From NCBI GenBank assembly GCA_964057225.1, contig OZ059900.1, forward strand, positions 18,491,638 to 18,555,637: a stretch of 64,000 nucleotides of DNA, in the 5' to 3' direction. The first letter of the stretch is position 1. Each line of letters starts with the position of its first letter. The notes under the pieces were generated by a model. It saw only the letters and a program-made list of their open reading frames with translations, was not told the DNA's origin and ran no database searches. The stretch is from Auanema rhodensis (Eukaryota; Nematoda; Chromadorea; Rhabditida; Rhabditidae). A program made the translations under genes and the position numbers. This document shows positions 63,501 to 64,000 of this stretch, one piece after another.

Positions 63501-64000
63501 ACAGTATTTCCCATGAGAAATATTTTATTATGCTGGAAAACCAGTTTTTGGAAATTTCGCTGTAAACAAGGTTTTGACTTACGATTTCATGTGTTCAAAC
63601 TCATGCAATGTCAATGAAACCTAGCTCAAAATTGTTCGTACAACGTCTAGTTCCACTTTCACGACAAAAAAACAGGGGTTAGAAAATTAAGGAAATTAGC
63701 ATATTCTGAGGGCACGCCCCTTATGGCTAATATTGATTAAATCGATTTTTGTTCATATGAGTCGTCAAATGCAACGAATTTCAGCGTGTTACATACTAAA
63801 ATGAAGCATTTTACATGCTGAACACTAGAAGAATACAAAAACACAGTATTTCCCATGAGAAATATTTTATTATGCTGGAAAACCAGTTTTTGGAAATTTC
63901 GCTGTAAACAAGGTTTTGACTTACGATTTCATGTGTTCAAACTCATGCAATGTCAATGAAACCTAGCTCAAAATTGTTCGTACAACGTCTAGTTCCACTT
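60543..64000. repeat. 4-monomer higher-order repeat, 1,367-bp unit
   Basis: Two full units and part of a third. Unit 1 is 60543-61909 and unit 2 is 61910-63276. Each has four variant monomers in order: 'gctaaacac'; 'agaagaatac'; six A with 'caaggg', 'cctatgag' and T216A; and 'aaaactgttc' with T69C, 'ctaaatag' and 'catttcacatg'. The third monomer is 341 bp, which gives 342x3+341 = 1,367 bp. A third unit starts at 63277, but its first monomer lacks 'gctaaacac'; the 'agaagaatac' monomer follows at 63619, and the window ends in the next. T216A is absent from the related monomer at 58834, so it arose later. This is the most regular short HOR in the window. Confidence 0.88.

Larger units (their letters stand above)
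1..64000. repeat. Satellite DNA array, 342-bp monomer, 187 tandem copies
   Basis: The same sequence recurs head-to-tail every 342 bp from the first base to the last. Checked phase points include 1, 343, 685, 2737, 16075, 53024, 57808, 62935 and 63961. The first 47 monomers keep an exact 342-bp register with no net insertion or deletion. Most monomers carry only a handful of substitutions relative to the consensus. All copies share one orientation, and nothing else interrupts the array. Both ends lie inside the repeat, so the array extends beyond the window. Arrays like this typically form centromeric, pericentromeric or subtelomeric heterochromatin in eukaryotes; which of these applies, and the host lineage, cannot be read from the sequence. 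I do not recognise the family. Stretches without a gene, which here means the entire window, hold only this repeat. Confidence 0.98.

Noticed and set aside
1-64000. CRISPR array or other short-repeat/spacer system
   Set aside because: The whole 342 bp is repeated with no unique spacers between repeats, and no cas-like genes are present.
1-64000. Repeat-protein gene, since 342 is divisible by three
   Set aside because: Frames do keep register from copy to copy, but stop codons recur in every frame of each monomer. Only two frames exceed about 60 codons, both through point mutations.
1-64000. Alpha satellite, because 342 is twice 171
   Set aside because: The sequence does not resemble alpha satellite as I know it, has no proper CENP-B box, and the two halves are not clearly related. 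Only the length is suggestive.
1-64000. Ribosomal spacer subrepeats or histone/5S clusters
   Set aside because: No rRNA, 5S or histone sequence is visible in any monomer, and no unit contains a transcribed region.
1-64000. Telomeric or microsatellite DNA
   Set aside because: No runs of TTAGGG, TTTAGGG, TTAGG or other short tandem motifs were seen; the only homopolymer of note is the 6-8 A tract.

Overview
The whole 64-kb window is one uninterrupted head-to-tail tandem array of a single AT-rich satellite monomer. The basic period is 342 bp: 'acctagctca' recurs at 1, 343, 685, 1027 and so on, up to 63961. That gives 187 complete monomers plus 40 bp, all on the same strand. I saw no inversion, no transposon insertion, no unrelated spacer and no credible gene, tRNA, rRNA, CRISPR or bacterial regulatory site. 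The array runs off both ends of the window, so its true size is larger. The consensus monomer is about 34% G+C and carries 10 CpG sites, close to the number expected from its composition.

An array of this kind points to eukaryotic constitutive heterochromatin, centromeric, pericentromeric or subtelomeric. A period of 342 bp (2 x 171) fits two nucleosome repeats. I do not recognise the satellite family, and the sequence does not say whether the host is a plant, an insect or another eukaryote.

Monomers differ by a few substitutions each, and these variants show strong higher-order repeat (HOR) structure. Region by region: 1-5010, near-consensus monomers with 2-, 6- and 7-monomer spacings; 5011-13162, a block bounded by a G228A landmark at 15- and 8-monomer spacing; 13163-27532 and 27533-41902, two consecutive copies of a 42-monomer, 14,370-bp unit that match at about 30 diagnostic variants; 41903-42890, the start of a third copy that soon diverges; 42891-50629, a mosaic with a 2-monomer duplication; 50630-53390, interleaved 6- and 4-monomer spacings; 53391-56439, a 3-monomer (1,024-bp) duplication; 56440-60542, a mixed zone with a 2-monomer duplication; 60543-64000, a 4-monomer HOR of 1,367 bp.

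All length variation I can find lies in one A-tract (monomer positions 48-54): 13 monomers have 8 A, 7 have 6 A and the rest have 7. These counts account exactly for the net +6 bp over 187 monomers. The 42-monomer unit and the single-site length variation are the most notable observations. The array looks shaped by unequal exchange and gene conversion at many scales. Variant names such as C35T refer to position in the 342-bp monomer counted from 'acctag'.
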